Shown: positions 1 to 5,587 of the stretch, piece by piece
Numbering within the stretch: the first letter of the stretch is position 1
Layout of the letters: each line of letters begins with the position of its first letter
NCBI GenBank assembly: GCA_030630685.1
Contig: DAOVMN010000071.1
Span: 1-8,664, forward strand
From: Thermoplasmata archaeon
GTDB taxonomy: Archaea > Thermoplasmatota > DAOVMN01
Reading direction: 5' to 3'
Length of the DNA: 8,664 nt
Translations under genes and position numbers: made by a program
Notes under the pieces: model-generated
What the model saw: only the letters and a program-made list of their open reading frames with translations
Told to the model about the DNA's origin: nothing
Databases searched by the model: none

Positions 1-2
1 AA

Positions 3-171
3 ATCACGAATGGCACGAATACACAAATTACACGAATATCAGGAGGTGAATGAACGAGGATTTATACGAGTTTCGAGCTACTGGAGGTGGCTGAAGTATG
101 AGGCATCGTAAACCAACCATGGCAAATTCGTGCCATTCGTCCATTTGTGGGATTCGTGATGAATACCGCCC
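3..171. repeat. 169-bp tandem element with inverted ends, copy 1
   Basis: First of two direct copies; the second starts 179 bp later, with a 10-bp spacer between them. By hand alignment they differ at 11 of 169 positions with no indels. The element opens with ATCACGAAT (3-11) and carries the inverse ATTCGTGAT at 152-160. A nested inverted pair is TGGCACGAAT (11-20) and ATTCGTGCCA (126-135). The left arm repeats the CACGAAT word three times. This architecture resembles a miniature inverted-repeat element or a structured repeat family. No transposase is present. The copy begins two bases from the window edge, so more copies may lie upstream. Confidence 0.85.
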
Positions 172-181
172 GGACCTGGAG

Positions 182-350
182 ATCACGAATGGCACGAATA
201 CACAAATTACACGAATATCAGGAGGTGAATGAATGAGGATTTATCTGAGCTCCGAGCTACTGGAGGTGGCTGAAGTATGAGGCATCGCAAACCAACCTGG
301 GTAAATTCGTGCCATCCGTCCATTTGTGTGATTCGTGATGAATACCGCCC
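182..350. repeat. 169-bp tandem element with inverted ends, copy 2
   Basis: Second copy, same length as the first. Its terminal inverted words are at 182-190 and 331-339, and its nested pair includes ATTCGTGCCA at 305-314. Both copies end in GAATACCGCCC. Differences from copy 1 cluster in the middle and near the right arm, while the left arm is identical for about 50 bases. The right end contains an ATG (335) that reads in frame into the downstream sulfur-carrier gene. That ATG belongs to the repeat and is probably not the gene's real start. Confidence 0.85.
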
Positions 351-382
351 TACAAACACCAAGCAAGTACCTGATATTTATT

Positions 383-389
383 AGGGGGA
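383..389 (+). promoter_or_regulatory. Shine-Dalgarno supporting the TTG start of the sulfur carrier
   Basis: AGGGGGA lies 5 nt before TTG 395. No comparable site precedes the alternative ATG at 335, so this decides the start. A TATA-like ATATTTA at 374-380 is too close to the start codon to be a normal promoter for it, so transcription probably enters from further upstream. Confidence 0.55.
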
Positions 390-394
390 CTCTT

Positions 395-595
395 TTGCAG
401 ATAATTGTACGACTGTCAGATGAGGAAAGAACACTCGAGCTTCCCGAGGGTGCGGATGGCTTTGCAGTAATAGACGCCCTTGGACTTTTCCCGGATGCTG
501 TTCTTGTCCTAAGGAACGATGAGGTGATACCGGAGGACGAGCCTCTCTCCGAAGGAGACGCCCTGGAGATTATCAAGGTTGGTTCCAGGGGATAA
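395..595 (+). CDS. ThiS/MoaD-like small sulfur-carrier protein
   Basis: Proteins of this beta-grasp, ubiquitin-like family carry sulfur as a C-terminal thiocarboxylate for thiamine, molybdopterin or tRNA thiolation; in archaea they can also act as protein modifiers (SAMPs). I choose TTG 395, preceded by an AGGGGGA ribosome-binding site at 383-389. This gives a 66-residue protein, the usual ThiS length, starting MQIIVRL. An in-frame ATG at 335 would add 20 residues encoded largely by the upstream repeat. The VIPEDEPLSEGDALEIIKV segment matches the family's conserved late portion. The C-terminus is SRG rather than the usual GG, but the terminal glycine needed for adenylation is kept. No activating E1 (ThiF/MoeB) gene is adjacent, so the pathway cannot be assigned. 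Confidence 0.8.
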   Translation: MQIIVRLSDEERTLELPEGADGFAVIDALGLFPDAVLVLRNDEVIPEDEPLSEGDALEIIKVGSRG

Positions 596-730
596 AGAAA
601 TCCAGTTGTCCCTCTAAAAGCCTGAAAAACAGCAGATTGTAGAAATCTCAGAAAAGGAAAGCTATAAATAAAAAATAGGTATTCCAATGCTCATTTAAGG
701 GTAAACAATGTCAAGTGAGTTTACCAATCT
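596..730. other. Intergenic region without a recognised gene
   Basis: AT-rich spacer between the sulfur-carrier gene and the promoter of the surface-protein operon. It contains a TATA-like CTATAAATAAA (662-672) in the plus direction with no convincing ORF at the expected distance. I see no tRNA, structured RNA or repeat here. Confidence 0.5.
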
Positions 731-739
731 TTATATATA
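731..739 (+). promoter_or_regulatory. TATA box of the surface-protein operon
   Basis: TTATATATA is an archaeal-type box A. A start about 25 nt downstream would fall near 757-760, just upstream of the GGAGGT ribosome-binding site at 772-777 that serves ATG 785. The spacing of box, inferred start, RBS and ATG is coherent. Confidence 0.6.
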
Positions 740-784
740 CTCTCTGGCATATCCCGTACCAACCACCCATTGGAGGTAAAAGAT

Positions 785-1666
785 ATGGATAATAAATACA
801 AAAGTATAACCGCCATGTTACTGAGCATCCTGATGCTCTCAAGCGCACTGATGCTCTTTGTGCCACAGGAAGCGGAAGCACCGGGGCCTACCCCGGACTT
901 CACGCTTGAAGTTACTGGTAATAATCCCGTCGAAGTGGACGTCTCTCCCAGGGGTACAGGGATCGGCACCACCGAAGTAACGGTCACAAGTCAGAGTGCA
1001 CACACGATCACGGTTGATGTGACTATTGATCTTGCCGGATACATAGTCTCCCCAGTAAGGAGTACCATCACGCTGGGCCCAGATGCTTCCGCCATTATAA
1101 GTGTGTCGGTTGCCGCCCTTCTGCGAAGTCCTTATAGGGTGGGCACCGGAAACGTCCATGGTGAAGTGATACGGGTCGATGGAGTGCCTGTTAGTGGATA
1201 TACAGCAGATACCGGTTTCAGTGCAACCTCGAAATCCTACGGGAAAGTGATCCTCGGGAGCGACAAGCCGTTCGAGAAGGTGAAACCAGGAAAGGAGTAT
1301 CCCTTCAAAATCAAGGTGGAGAACAACGGGAATGCCGTTGATAATTATGATTTGGAGATCACCAATAAAGACAAGCTCGAGGACAAGGGCTTCTCGATCA
1401 CCCTTTCCCGCACCACGACCAAGGATATAGGCCAAGGCGAGTATGAGCTCATTACCATCCGGGTCCAGACCCCGCGGAAGTTCTGGAGGAACGAATATTA
1501 TACTATAGACATAAAGGCAATCTCTGATGTTGATCCCACAGAGAAATCAGAGTACTCCATCACGGTCTGGGTCTGGGGTGCGTACGTTCCGGGCTTCGAG
1601 ATCGCATTCTCCATAATCGCCTTGGCCCTTGTAGGGACATTCATGGCGAGAAGAAGGCAGGATTGA
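785..1666 (+). CDS. Secreted surface protein with PGF-CTERM-like archaeosortase tail
   Basis: A 293-residue exported protein. The start is ATG 785, with GGAGGT (772-777) seven bases ahead; an in-frame TTG at 770 overlaps that site and is unlikely. Residues 1-30 form a signal peptide: basic MDNKYK, a hydrophobic core (AMLLSILMLSSALMLFV), then EAEAPGP. The middle is predicted beta-sandwich, with one segment (KVKPGKEYPFKIKVENNGNA) typical of archaeal CARDB/NEW3-like surface domains. The C-terminus has PGF at 269-271, a hydrophobic stretch, then ARRRQD. This is the PGF-CTERM arrangement, recognised by archaeosortase A, which removes the tail and attaches the protein to a membrane lipid. Its role is probably cell-surface or envelope. 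It is followed after 25 bp by a second envelope gene, suggesting an operon. Confidence 0.8.
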   Translation: MDNKYKSITAMLLSILMLSSALMLFVPQEAEAPGPTPDFTLEVTGNNPVEVDVSPRGTGIGTTEVTVTSQSAHTITVDVTIDLAGYIVSPVRSTITLGPDASAIISVSVAALLRSPYRVGTGNVHGEVIRVDGVPVSGYTADTGFSATSKSYGKVILGSDKPFEKVKPGKEYPFKIKVENNGNAVDNYDLEITNKDKLEDKGFSITLSRTTTKDIGQGEYELITIRVQTPRKFWRNEYYTIDIKAISDVDPTEKSEYSITVWVWGAYVPGFEIAFSIIALALVGTFMARRRQD

Positions 1667-1691
1667 GCCGATCCAAATCGGGGTGAACGAT

Positions 1692-2717
1692 ATGGCAGAC
1701 GAGGATGTAGCCGATGCCGAGTCCTTCGAGGACGAAGAAGAAGAGGAGGAAGAGGAAAAAGAAGAAGAGAAAGAGGAAGAAGAAGAGGAAGAGGAGAAAG
1801 AAGAAGAGAAAGAGGAAGAAGAAGAGGAAGAAAAGCTTCTCTTTGGAAAGATACCCAGGACCCCGGGTCTGATCGGTATCGCGGTCGTTCTCGTGGTCAT
1901 CCTCGTGCTTTTGGCCGCCCTGGTTTCCGGTAGCTTTGGATTCAGGGGAGGAATCTCGAGCATTAATGTTAACATCCCGAACAGTGAGGGAGAGCTCGAC
2001 GATGAGGAAATGACGGTGAAGGCCGAAACCGGCACCCCGGCATTCGGAAAGGAGGCTGAAGGGGATGGCGATCTCACCATCTATTATAATGATCTGGAGG
2101 TCTATACTGCCAAGTTCAAGTTCTCTGGTGCGAGAGGCACCAAGTCCATCCCATACGAGGACTTCTATGTGGACAACGGCGAATACATTGTTGAGATAAA
2201 GTTCGAGGGAAAGACTGAATCGGATACTATCATCCTCGAGAGAACCGCCCATGCACTTCTGATGTTACAGTTTGACAGTGTCTGGAATGAAGAAGAAAGG
2301 GTTCGTTACAGTATATCCTTCCTGCCTGAGGAGGGCAGTCCCAGCGATATTCTTGTCCCTGGCCATGGACACATCGAGATCTATTATGTGGAAAATGAAG
2401 CCGACCAGGACAACGAGGACCAGTGGGAAAACGTCACCAAGATTTCCATTACAACAGATTTCGGCTCCATTGAATACAACTTCGAAGGTGAGCCGAAAGA
2501 GCAGATCTCTGCTGCTGAAGGGTTCTTTATTGATTTTCCGGCAAGCAAACTCATGGAGAAGAATGATGATAAGGAGGGCTACTACTCCGCAAGAGTATAT
2601 TTCACAAACGACTACGGCCTGACAGAGTACGACGCCTTCAGGGGCTGGATATCCACCATGCCGGACCAGGACCCGGACACGAGCTATACCTGGGTGAAAC
2701 TTGGGGACGAAGAATAA
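1692..2717 (+). CDS. Membrane-anchored protein with long acidic N-terminus and beta-rich ectodomain
   Basis: A 341-residue protein, function unknown. I prefer ATG 1692 because GGGGTGA (1680-1686) just upstream fits a ribosome-binding site; an in-frame GTG at 1683 lies inside it. Residues 15-48 are only Glu and Lys, containing two copies of a 13-residue unit (KEEEKEEEEEEEE type). Basic KIPR precedes one transmembrane helix (about 60-79), so the acidic stretch is probably cytoplasmic and the remaining 260 residues outside. The ectodomain looks like two Ig-like beta-sandwich modules rich in Tyr, Glu and Asp. No enzymatic motif is visible. It is the second gene of the operon with the PGF-CTERM protein, so it is likely an envelope partner. 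Confidence 0.75.
   Translation: MADEDVADAESFEDEEEEEEEEKEEEKEEEEEEEEKEEEKEEEEEEEKLLFGKIPRTPGLIGIAVVLVVILVLLAALVSGSFGFRGGISSINVNIPNSEGELDDEEMTVKAETGTPAFGKEAEGDGDLTIYYNDLEVYTAKFKFSGARGTKSIPYEDFYVDNGEYIVEIKFEGKTESDTIILERTAHALLMLQFDSVWNEEERVRYSISFLPEEGSPSDILVPGHGHIEIYYVENEADQDNEDQWENVTKISITTDFGSIEYNFEGEPKEQISAAEGFFIDFPASKLMEKNDDKEGYYSARVYFTNDYGLTEYDAFRGWISTMPDQDPDTSYTWVKLGDEE
1734..1835 (+). repeat. 102-bp pure purine tract with 39-bp internal duplication
   Basis: Every base from 1734 to 1835 on the plus strand is A or G. Inside it, 34 bases at 1758-1791 recur exactly at 1797-1830, a period of 39 bp (13 codons), consistent with slippage or a recent tandem duplication. The antisense strand is pure pyrimidine, which creates spurious Ser/Phe-rich open frames there. 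Confidence 0.9.
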
Positions 2718-2740
2718 GGACAAAAAACTAAAGATCTCTA

Positions 2741-2750
2741 TTTTTTCTTC
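2741..2750 (+). terminator. Oligo-T terminator after the surface operon
   Basis: TTTTTTCTTC begins 24 nt after the stop of the preceding gene, with no stable hairpin evident. This suits archaeal oligo-T termination and separates the operon from the next gene's promoter. Confidence 0.45.
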
Positions 2751-2760
2751 ACAGGGCAAT

Positions 2761-2770
2761 CTATAAATAG
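2761..2770 (+). promoter_or_regulatory. TATA box of the zinc-ribbon/TPR gene
   Basis: CTATAAATAG is centred about 27 nt upstream of ATG 2792, and no Shine-Dalgarno precedes that ATG. The predicted transcription start coincides with the start codon, as in a leaderless archaeal mRNA. Confidence 0.6.
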
Positions 2771-2791
2771 GAAAAATGTATTTAACACCCA

Positions 2792-3685
2792 ATGAGAATC
2801 TGTCCCAACTGCAGTAAGCAGGTTGCAGATGACTATAGGTTCTGCAGCGTGTGTGGCTTTGACTTTTACGGCAGTGGAGCAGGAAGCGTCCCGATAAAGG
2901 CAAAGAAAGTTAAGGTTCAGGCACCTCATGAGGGAAAGGTAAAGCACATAAAAACAGCACCTCCAATACCCCCTCCACAACCCGAATACATCGATCACCG
3001 GACACAAGCGGAGGAGGCCTATATCAGAGGGGATTACTATGCCGCACTTGATAACTACAAGCTTGCCCTAATGAACGATCCCTATAATTTTGACCTGATC
3101 ATGGCCAGGGAAAGGCTCTTTGAGATGCTCAATCACAAGGACGAGGCTGCGGAATGCCTTGAGGAGGCACTGAGACTTCGTCCGGATGACAGGGAACTGT
3201 GGAGTGGTAAATCAAGGCTCCTGCTCCTGCTTTACCACGAAAAAGGGGAGCAGCGTTACAAGAAGGCATCGGATGAGGCAACAGAGAGGGCCGAGAGTCT
3301 GACAACTCAGCTCATCTCAAAAGGCCTATGCCCCTCCTGCAACTCCTCCGGGGACTGTCTCAAATGCCTGGGGCGGGGTATCTGCCACGAGTGCGGCGGA
3401 ACGGGTGTGTACAAGGGCGCGGTCAAGTGTCCGTTCTGCGATGGGACAGGGATGTGCGACAGGTGTGACGGCTCCGGTAAATGTCCGGACTGCCACGGTA
3501 CCGGCAGGCTCGAGATGTTGAAGTGCGAAAGATGTGATGGGAGCGGGGTGTGCCCCAAGTGCCAGGGAAAAGGAAAGCATCTTCTTGGACACTGTAAGGA
3601 ATGCGACGGCTCAGGGTATTGTCCGGTCTGCAAGGGTAAGGGCAAGGTGATTAACCTTCCATCTCCGTCAGAACCATCGGGATAA
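2792..3685 (+). CDS. Zinc-ribbon, TPR-like and DnaJ-type cysteine-repeat protein
   Basis: A 297-residue cytosolic protein with three parts. Residues 1-23 are a zinc ribbon (C4-P-N-C7 and C18-S-V-C21). After a basic, Pro-rich linker (PPIPPPQPEY), about residues 70-150 form TPR-like helices (AEEAYIRGDYYAALDNYKLAL, then a unit ending ALRLRPDD). From about 178 to 290 the protein carries ten CxxCxGxG-type motifs, for example CHECGGTG, CDRCDGSG and CPDCHGTG; the first (CPSCNSSG) is degenerate. Canonical DnaJ has four such motifs binding two zincs. There is no J domain (no HPD), so this is not DnaJ. TPR plus cysteine-rich repeats suggest a protein-binding or chaperone-like scaffold; the exact role is unknown. 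Confidence 0.75.
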   Translation: MRICPNCSKQVADDYRFCSVCGFDFYGSGAGSVPIKAKKVKVQAPHEGKVKHIKTAPPIPPPQPEYIDHRTQAEEAYIRGDYYAALDNYKLALMNDPYNFDLIMARERLFEMLNHKDEAAECLEEALRLRPDDRELWSGKSRLLLLLYHEKGEQRYKKASDEATERAESLTTQLISKGLCPSCNSSGDCLKCLGRGICHECGGTGVYKGAVKCPFCDGTGMCDRCDGSGKCPDCHGTGRLEMLKCERCDGSGVCPKCQGKGKHLLGHCKECDGSGYCPVCKGKGKVINLPSPSEPSG

Positions 3686-4345
3686 TTATTCTTTCAAAAG
3701 TCTATCAAGGATCGCCCAGACCCCGGAGTCCGCAGGGGCATGAACGAGGAGGTAGAGCCCGAGGGTGAAACCGGAGTTGAAACGCAGCTCGTTCAGCTCG
3801 ACTATCTCCCCGCTCGTTAGCTTGAGGGTCATAACATGGGACAGGAGTCCGAATGTATGGCCAGCCACGGATTCTATCTCTTCAGGCTCTCCCATCCCTT
3901 CTGAAAGCCCCATTCTCAGCTTTTCGGGGAATCCCTTTGAATCTTTTTTACGTGGGAAAAAGGCGGCCTGAAAATCTACCAATCTCAAGGCTGTGATCTT
4001 GAAATGCAGGGAAATCACGCCAAGGAATAGAACGAAGATGGTGAAGAAGATGATGAGCATGAGGTTTCTCAATACCTCGGTGATTGCCAGGGCCGTAATA
4101 ACTGCAAGGAGAAGGATGAGCACGGTCAGGCCGCAGATGTTCCAGTCCCGGCTTGCGGGATGCCATTTTCCGGCTGCGGGTATCCGAGGTTTAGGTTCTT
4201 TCGCGGCATCCTTGGTTGACGGTGGGGTTTCCAGAGATTTACGATTGTTTTTCTCGTCCTCCACGGGCTCTGCCCTATCACGCTGGTCGTTGTTCTCGGG
4301 TGGAACCGGCATGTTGGGTGGATGGTCATTTTGGTATTTAAACAT
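3686..4345 (-). CDS. Two-TM membrane protein of unknown function
   Basis: A 219-residue protein, not recognised. I choose the ATG at 4345 (MFKYQNDH). An in-frame TTG at 4396 lies upstream of the transcription start expected from the minus-strand TATA box near 4405-4414, so it is unlikely. Residues 1-65 are polar, Pro-rich and probably disordered. Two hydrophobic helices follow (about 71-91 and 95-115), joined by a very short turn. The remaining 100 residues form a soluble domain containing TSGEIVELNELRF and ending in LLKE. The stop codon directly abuts that of the convergent zinc-ribbon/TPR gene. The first codons (ATGTTTAAA) are part of a 20-bp sequence repeated at 5487-5506. Confidence 0.65.
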   Translation of the reverse strand: MFKYQNDHPPNMPVPPENNDQRDRAEPVEDEKNNRKSLETPPSTKDAAKEPKPRIPAAGKWHPASRDWNICGLTVLILLLAVITALAITEVLRNLMLIIFFTIFVLFLGVISLHFKITALRLVDFQAAFFPRKKDSKGFPEKLRMGLSEGMGEPEEIESVAGHTFGLLSHVMTLKLTSGEIVELNELRFNSGFTLGLYLLVHAPADSGVWAILDRLLKE

Positions 4346-4356
4346 GCCCGGCCTGG
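4337..4356. repeat. 20-bp direct repeat, left copy
   Basis: TTTAAACATGCCCGGCCTGG, identical to 5487-5506. It covers the start codon of the minus-strand membrane protein. Together the two copies bracket the MNT/HEPN operon and its promoter. Confidence 0.85.
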
Positions 4357-4380
4357 TCAAATTAATGATGAATTCAGTAA

Positions 4381-4438
4381 GACGATAAGCACACAAAACG
4401 GAAGTTTTATAAACATAAATTATTGTTTAGGACGATAA
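4381..4438. promoter_or_regulatory. Divergent promoter with paired GACGATAA sites
   Basis: A near-palindromic TATA element, GTTTTATAAAC (4404-4414), sits between the minus-strand membrane protein and the plus-strand MNT gene. It is positioned to serve both: about 50-60 nt from each start codon. The octamer GACGATAA occurs at 4381-4388 and again at 4431-4438, exactly 50 bp apart and flanking the box. This is a plausible operator pair for autoregulation by the toxin-antitoxin, which is an inference. Confidence 0.5.
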
Positions 4439-4460
4439 CGCATTATCAGAAGACGGTACA

Positions 4461-5009
4461 ATGAAAGATCCCTTAAACGAGGATAATGAGGTTCCAGAAA
4501 CAGGAACCAGCAGTGAACTTGGTGAGACAGTTACCCGGGAAGAAAAACCGGAACCAAGCTCAGGCTCTCAATCAAGATCCGAGGCACCCGCCTCCCAATC
4601 CGGCCCGGCCCCGGGCGCGGGGACCAAGACCGAGGATTCAGATGATGATAAAGCCCAATCACTAAGGTCAGAGAAGGCCGAGGCAAAATCTGAGTCTCTG
4701 TCCATAGAAAAGGTGAAAAATCTTGACGAAATAAAGAAAATCCTTTCGAACCACAGAGGGGAATTGAGAGAACGATTCAGGACAAGCGAGATTGGATTGT
4801 TTGGTTCCTATGTGCGGGGGGAGCAGGGCAGGGACAGCGATATTGACATCCTTGTGGAATTTGATGGCCCGGTCGGGTGGGAGGTGGTCGACCTGAAGGA
4901 CTATCTTGAGGACCTGCTCGGAATCCATGTGGACCTTGTTACAAAGGGAGGAATAAGGAGAAATCCGGCTCTCTGGGGATATATAAGGGAGGAACTGGTT
5001 TATGTCTAA
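4461..5009 (+). CDS. mntA: MntA-type nucleotidyltransferase antitoxin with N-terminal extension
   Basis: A minimal nucleotidyltransferase of the MNT/HEPN toxin-antitoxin class. Characterised MntA proteins neutralise HepT by attaching AMP to a tyrosine near the HEPN active site. The signature GS(x10)DxD is intact: G115-S116, then D127-I128-D129 within GSYVRGEQGRDSDIDILVEF. D158 (HVDLV) is a likely third metal ligand. The catalytic domain occupies about residues 88-182. The first 80 residues are an unusual Ser/Glu/Pro-rich disordered tail absent from typical family members of about 100 aa. A GTG at 4713 could give a near-minimal protein, but no clear ribosome-binding site supports either start strongly. 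It overlaps the HEPN gene by 8 bp, indicating translational coupling. Confidence 0.85.
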   Translation: MKDPLNEDNEVPETGTSSELGETVTREEKPEPSSGSQSRSEAPASQSGPAPGAGTKTEDSDDDKAQSLRSEKAEAKSESLSIEKVKNLDEIKKILSNHRGELRERFRTSEIGLFGSYVRGEQGRDSDIDILVEFDGPVGWEVVDLKDYLEDLLGIHVDLVTKGGIRRNPALWGYIREELVYV

Positions 5010-5358
5010 AAGAGATATTTCACTGTTTTTTCAGGACATCCTTGAAAGCATCGAGAAGATTGAAAACTACACAGAGGGTATGACATTTCAGGATTTTTTA
5101 AGAAATAGTCTTGTGATGGATGCAGTGGTAAGAAATCTTGAGATAATTGGTGAAGCGGCAAGAAATATCCCCGCAGAATTCAGACAAAGATTTAAGAATA
5201 TTCCCTGGCAGAGGGTGGTTGGATTCAGGAATGTGGTTATTCATGGATATTTTGGAGTTGATCCCGAAATTGTGTGGGTGATTGTAAGCGAAAGATTGCA
5301 GGAACTGAAGCCTGAAATCGTGAAAATCCTGAAAGAGCCGCACAACCCGAAAACTTGA
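5002..5358 (+). CDS. hepT: HepT-type HEPN ribonuclease toxin (DUF86)
   Basis: A 118-residue, all-helical HEPN protein. The family RX4HXY motif is complete: R76, H81 and Y83 in RNVVIHGYF. In characterised HepT toxins R and H form the RNase site, and the Tyr is the AMPylation target of MntA. The GEAARNIP segment and the N-terminal helix of the DUF86 family are also present. The start ATG 5002 lies inside the end of the MNT gene (ATGTCTAA overlap), the usual antitoxin-first order. With both motifs intact, the pair is probably functional. It could serve plasmid or island stabilisation or phage defence; no other defence gene is in the window. Confidence 0.88.
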   Translation: MSKRDISLFFQDILESIEKIENYTEGMTFQDFLRNSLVMDAVVRNLEIIGEAARNIPAEFRQRFKNIPWQRVVGFRNVVIHGYFGVDPEIVWVIVSERLQELKPEIVKILKEPHNPKT

Positions 5359-5587
5359 GTACATATATCCTCTTGTCCGCATTTATTACCTGCTCTTATT
5401 CTTATTCCGCTCTGAAATCGAACTCAATCTTCCCCAAATCCTCCACACCGGGTTGCCGTCTCCCACATAACTTTGATTTTACAAACTTTAAACATGCCCG
5501 GCCTGGGGCTTTGGGAGAATATTCTCGGTGCTGCATATCTCCATTAGATGCTTGAAGTATTGCTGTACCAAACACTCATGGGCGTCT
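5359..5587. other. Intergenic region with the second 20-bp repeat
   Basis: No convincing gene. After the HEPN stop the plus strand is pyrimidine-rich (CTCTTATTCTTATTCC around 5393-5408), which could terminate the toxin operon. The region then contains the 20-bp repeat at 5487-5506. On the minus strand that copy carries ATGTTTAAA and a 24-codon open frame ending near 5425, which could be a remnant of a duplicated gene start. The rest (5507-5587) shows nothing recognisable. Confidence 0.5.
5487..5506. repeat. 20-bp direct repeat, right copy
   Basis: Exact match to 4337-4356, 1150 bp apart in the same orientation. The flanking bases are only weakly similar, so the identity stops near the ends of the 20-mer. 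Confidence 0.85.

Noticed and set aside
3..350. CRISPR array
   Set aside because: Only two units of 169 bp with a 10-bp spacer; the sizes do not fit CRISPR repeats and spacers, and no cas gene is present.
839..1435. Minus-strand open frame of about 198 codons
   Set aside because: Opposite the PGF-CTERM surface protein, which has a signal peptide, RBS, TATA box and recognisable C-terminal tail; the antisense product has no recognisable feature.
1547..2252. Minus-strand Ser- and Phe-rich open frames
   Set aside because: They are the antisense of the Glu/Lys purine tract and the surface-protein gene. Low-complexity composition explains the absence of stops; no RBS or domain supports them.
3307..3645. 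Minus-strand Pro/His-rich open frames opposite the cysteine repeats
   Set aside because: Shadows of the repetitive CxxCxGxG coding sequence on the plus strand, whose motifs are unmistakable.
2792..3685. DnaJ chaperone
   Set aside because: The cysteine motifs are DnaJ-like, but there is no J domain or HPD motif and the N-terminus is a zinc ribbon followed by TPR-like helices.
5355..5555. Small plus-strand open frame after the HEPN gene
   Set aside because: No RBS, no domain likeness, composition unlike a protein (many Ser/Pro/Cys), and it runs across the 20-bp repeat.
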